This document shows positions 5,437-7,697 of a stretch of 7,697 nt of DNA, piece after piece. Position numbers and translations under genes: made by a program. Source of the stretch: Desulfobulbaceae bacterium UBA2262 (lineage in GTDB: Bacteria > Desulfobacterota > Desulfobulbia > Desulfobulbales > Desulfurivibrionaceae); assembly GCA_002347185.1 (NCBI GenBank), contig DDXK01000046.1, positions 1-7,697 of the forward strand. Direction: 5' to 3'. Numbering within the stretch: the first letter of the stretch is position 1; each line of letters begins with the position of its first letter. The notes beneath the pieces are model-generated. The model saw nothing but the letters and a program-made list of their open reading frames with translations. It was not told the origin of the DNA and searched no databases.

Positions 5437-6775
5437 CCCTCTCAAGCCGCACCATGCTTTCCAGATGGGCGGTCTGGGGAAACATGTCCACCATTCTCGC
5501 CTCGGCCAGGCGATAGCCGCCGGCAACGAGCCCGGCAAGATCGCGGGCCAGGGTGGAGGGGTCGCAGGAGATATAGACGAGCCGGCTGGCGCCAAGGCCG
5601 GCCAGAAGGGGAATCAGCCCGACGCAGCCGGATCGGGGAGGGTCGAGGAGGATGAGGTCGAAGTGCTCTCCGGCGGCATCCAGGCGGGCCACGGCCTGGG
5701 CGGCGCCCTCGCGGCTGAAGGAGCAACGCTCGCCCAGGCCGGCCTGCTCGGCGTTCAGCAGGGCGCTGCGGATGGTGGAACGCTGCTGGTCCAGGCCGGT
5801 GACCCGGCAGCCTCTGGCGGCCAGAGGAAGGGAAAAATTGCCCATGCCGCAGTAAAGATCGAGCACCCGGCAGGGGAGCAAATCCCCGGTCCATTCCAGA
5901 AGCAGGCGGATGCAGTTTTCGTTCTGCCCGAGGTTCACCTGGCAGAAGCCTCCCGGTTCGAGGGCGAGGCGCAGGGGCCGCCCGCAGAGTTCCGCGGGAA
6001 GCGAAAAGGCCATACGCAAGTCGCCCAGGCTCTTCTCGCCACCGGCTCCGAAGCAGGGGCCCACGGCCTGGCCCTCCACGCTGAAAACCACCCCGGCCAG
6101 GAGGGGGAGTTCGGCAGAGAGGGCCTGCGCCGCCTGCCGGTCCGCGGCCCTCTCCTTGCGCCGCTGGTGGAGCAGGAGCAGAACGGTTTTCTCTTCCGGG
6201 TTCTCCTGCAGCTCCACGCCAGTGCTCTGCGCGAGCAGCTTCAGCAGATGCGGATTCCTGGCCAGTTCGGCAAGGAGCCGGTTGCTCGCCTCCCCGGCCA
6301 GCGGACAGGAACGGATTGGGATCAGACGGTGGCTCTCCCTGGCATAGTATCCCGCCACCCCGTCCCGGACGTGCAGCCGGATGCGCTGCCGGTAACCGGA
6401 CTCCCGCGGCGAGGCCAGGGGCGGGCCCAGCAGCTCCCGCACCCCGCCTGCGGAGGCAAGCCCCGCCCGGACCAGGGTTTCGGCAAGGATCTCGTTTTTG
6501 ATCCTGAGCTGTTCCGGGTAGGCGGCATGCTGGAGATCACAGCCCCCGCATTCCTCATAGGCAGGACATGCCGACGACACGCGCTGTGGAGAGGGAGCGA
6601 GGATTTCGACCAGCTCCGCCTCCAGATAGTGACTGTGCTTCTTTTTCGGGGCGATCAGCACCTCTTCCCCGGCCAGTGCCCTGGGAACCATCACCACTCG
6701 GCCGTCGGCCAGACGGCCCAGACCCAGGCCATTCTTGATCACCTTGTCGATCGTCAGACGCAGCGTCTTTTCCAT
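5432..6775 (-). CDS. rlmD: 23S rRNA (uracil-C5) methyltransferase, RlmD/RumA type
   Basis: A 447-residue member of the TrmA/RlmC/RlmD family. An N-terminal TRAM-type RNA-binding domain covers about residues 2-60. Four cysteines, C70, C76, C79 and C157 (C-x5-C-x2-C plus a distant IRSC), match the [4Fe-4S] ligands of RlmD. EPGGFCQVN near 273-281 and DLYCGMGNFSL at 306-316 form the SAM site, followed by LDPPRSG at 377-383. The catalytic nucleophile is C404 in YISCDPSTLARDL, and the general base is E439 in HLESM. By family it makes 5-methyluridine in 23S rRNA (U1939 in E. coli); RlmC-like or tRNA specificity is possible. The ATG at 6775 is preferred over a GTG at 6778 and a TTG at 6787; GGGGG is the only weak ribosome site. 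It starts about 10 bases beyond the leuD terminator. Confidence 0.93.
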   Translation of the reverse strand: MEKTLRLTIDKVIKNGLGLGRLADGRVVMVPRALAGEEVLIAPKKKHSHYLEAELVEILAPSPQRVSSACPAYEECGGCDLQHAAYPEQLRIKNEILAETLVRAGLASAGGVRELLGPPLASPRESGYRQRIRLHVRDGVAGYYARESHRLIPIRSCPLAGEASNRLLAELARNPHLLKLLAQSTGVELQENPEEKTVLLLLHQRRKERAADRQAAQALSAELPLLAGVVFSVEGQAVGPCFGAGGEKSLGDLRMAFSLPAELCGRPLRLALEPGGFCQVNLGQNENCIRLLLEWTGDLLPCRVLDLYCGMGNFSLPLAARGCRVTGLDQQRSTIRSALLNAEQAGLGERCSFSREGAAQAVARLDAAGEHFDLILLDPPRSGCVGLIPLLAGLGASRLVYISCDPSTLARDLAGLVAGGYRLAEARMVDMFPQTAHLESMVRLERG

Positions 6776-6785
6776 CACAGCCCCC

Positions 6786-6826
6786 AAAGAAAAAGCCGGC
6801 TTCAGGGGAACGCCCCGAGCCGGCTT
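6786..6826 (-). terminator. Intrinsic terminator after leuD
   Basis: On the minus strand AAGCCGGCT pairs perfectly with AGCCGGCTT (6818-6826 with 6793-6801). An inner GGGG/CCCC stem (6813-6816 with 6805-6808) extends it, and it is followed by T5-C-T3. It lies 28 bases after the leuD stop and ends about 10 bases before the rlmD ATG. A separate T8 run follows the leuD stop directly (6846-6853) but has no clear hairpin before it. Confidence 0.85.
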
Positions 6827-6854
6827 GCCTGCATAGTCCAGTCGGAAAAAAAAC

Positions 6855-7370
6855 TTAATATTTTTTATCAGCGTAGGTCAGCCAACCACCAGCTTCCACG
6901 AGTTTTTTGTCGAACTCGTTCATCTTAAAGGGAATGGTCAGCGTCTTGGCGCCCGTGGCGGTAAGGGTGCAGTCGGCAAGGTCGATGGCAATCTCCACAT
7001 CCCTGCCCAGGCCGAAAATCGCCTCGATGTCGGTCTTGGGCAGCTCAATGGCCAGCATGCCGCAGTTGTACATGTTCTGCCGGAAGATCCGGGCAAAGCT
7101 CTCGGCAATGACCACGTTGATGTCGTTGACCTCGAAAACCCAGACCGCATGCTCACGGGAGGAGCCGCAGCCGAAATTGGCCCGGGTGACGATCACCCCC
7201 TTGCCCTCCACGTCCACGGCCGGGTCGAAGCCGCCCAGCTTGAGGTCTTCCAGGATGTAGGGCTGCAGGGCCAACTTGGTGTTTTCGGTCAGGTATTTGG
7301 CCGGGATAATCTCATCGGTGTTGATGTCGCTCCTGTCAAGAAACAGCACTTTGCCGCCGAACTCTTTCAT
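6855..7370 (-). CDS. leuD: 3-isopropylmalate dehydratase small subunit
   Basis: A 171-residue swivel-domain subunit of the short LeuD class (about 165-170 residues, as in archaea and many anaerobes, against about 200 in E. coli). Motifs are DINTDEIIPAKYL at 15-27, the substrate-loop FGCGSSREHA at 66-75 and SFARIFRQN at 91-99. With LeuC it isomerises 2-isopropylmalate to 3-isopropylmalate through isopropylmaleate in leucine synthesis, in the cytoplasm. The ATG at 7370 is preferred to a GTG at 7379 because AAAGGAG precedes it by 8 bases, while the GTG overlaps that ribosome site. It follows leuC by 42 bases, clearly the same operon, and is closed by an intrinsic terminator. A related homoaconitase-type substrate cannot be ruled out from sequence alone. 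Confidence 0.95.
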   Translation of the reverse strand: MKEFGGKVLFLDRSDINTDEIIPAKYLTENTKLALQPYILEDLKLGGFDPAVDVEGKGVIVTRANFGCGSSREHAVWVFEVNDINVVIAESFARIFRQNMYNCGMLAIELPKTDIEAIFGLGRDVEIAIDLADCTLTATGAKTLTIPFKMNEFDKKLVEAGGWLTYADKKY

Positions 7371-7412
7371 CTCATTCACTCCTTTCGTCGAATCACTCTG
7401 TTATGGGCCCTG

Positions 7413-7697
7413 TTACAGGAGCTTGCGGGGATCGGTGATGTGGCCCGTGACCGCGGTGGCCGCTGCGGTGAGCGGGCTCATCAGGTGGACGATGCCGCCC
7501 TTGCCCATCCGGCCGTTGAAATTGCGGTTGGTGGTGGAGGCGCAGATCTCGCCCTCGGCCAGGACGCCGTTGCTCATGCCGAGGCAGGCGCCGCAGGTGG
7601 GGTTGGTGACGCAGAAGCCCGCATCCATGAAGATCTTGATGATGCCCTCCTCCAGGGCCTGATTGTATACCTTGGGGGTGGCCGGCGAGAGGATGCC
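7413..7697 (-). CDS. leuC: 3-isopropylmalate dehydratase large subunit, C-terminal 94 residues
   Basis: The fragment enters from the right edge in frame and ends at TAA (7413-7415). It contains NPTCGACLGM, giving two of the three cysteines that bind the [4Fe-4S] cluster of the aconitase family (the third lies beyond the window), and NRNFNGRMG, the conserved substrate-contacting motif near the C-terminus. It ends in HITDPRKLL, a normal family ending, so the gene is truncated only by the window edge. It partners the leuD product encoded 42 bases downstream in the isomerase step of leucine biosynthesis. Confidence 0.95.
   Translation of the reverse strand, partial: GILSPATPKVYNQALEEGIIKIFMDAGFCVTNPTCGACLGMSNGVLAEGEICASTTNRNFNGRMGKGGIVHLMSPLTAAATAVTGHITDPRKLL

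Noticed and set aside
5465..6928. A 487-codon open frame on the plus strand opposite rlmD
   Set aside because: It is the antisense shadow of rlmD, whose iron-sulfur, SAM and catalytic motifs are all intact. It also crosses the leuD terminator and ends inside leuD.
1..7697. CRISPR arrays, tRNA genes, insertion sequences, phage or defence genes
   Set aside because: I found no regularly spaced repeats, cloverleaf-like sequence, transposase motifs or terminal repeats; all sizable coding regions except the 91-residue gene are recognisable chromosomal genes.

Overview
The window is a stretch of ordinary bacterial chromosome: GC-rich, densely packed, with no mobile element, CRISPR array, rRNA or tRNA gene that I can see. 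The gene set (rubrerythrin, TrpB2-type tryptophan synthase, LeuC/LeuD with a short LeuD, a DUF4197 lipid-free exported protein, heptose-pathway GmhA) suggests an anaerobic or microaerobic Gram-negative, most likely a member of the Desulfobacterota (former Deltaproteobacteria). That assignment is an inference from protein flavour, not a measured match.

Layout. On the minus strand, reading leftwards from about 2113, a compact cluster encodes rubrerythrin, a YaiI/UPF0178 protein whose start overlaps the rubrerythrin stop, and an exported DUF4197 protein. After a new promoter it continues into the beginning of gmhA, which runs off the left edge. On the plus strand, starting at 2370, are a stand-alone trpB2 and, 15 bases later, dacB (a penicillin-binding-protein-4-type D-Ala-D-Ala carboxypeptidase). 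On the minus strand again, entering from the right edge, are the 3' end of leuC, then leuD, then rlmD (23S rRNA uracil-C5 methyltransferase), then a small unrecognised 91-residue gene that converges on dacB.

How it works together. leuC and leuD make the two subunits of isopropylmalate isomerase. Rubrerythrin detoxifies peroxide. The trpB2 product condenses indole or a related nucleophile with serine. dacB and gmhA are envelope genes (peptidoglycan trimming; the heptose precursor of LPS). I see no single pathway uniting the window; it is several housekeeping units side by side.

The regulatory layout is the most interesting part. The rbr/trpB2 divergent intergenic region carries back-to-back promoter-like elements sharing the same TATAATA bases, with a perfect 13-bp Fur/PerR-like palindrome beside them. 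A very strong intrinsic terminator lies inside the signal-peptide codons of dacB. A second one ends about 10 bases before the start of rlmD. A promoter for the 91-residue gene is nested in the hairpin at the end of rlmD. I did not find a convincing new multi-gene system.
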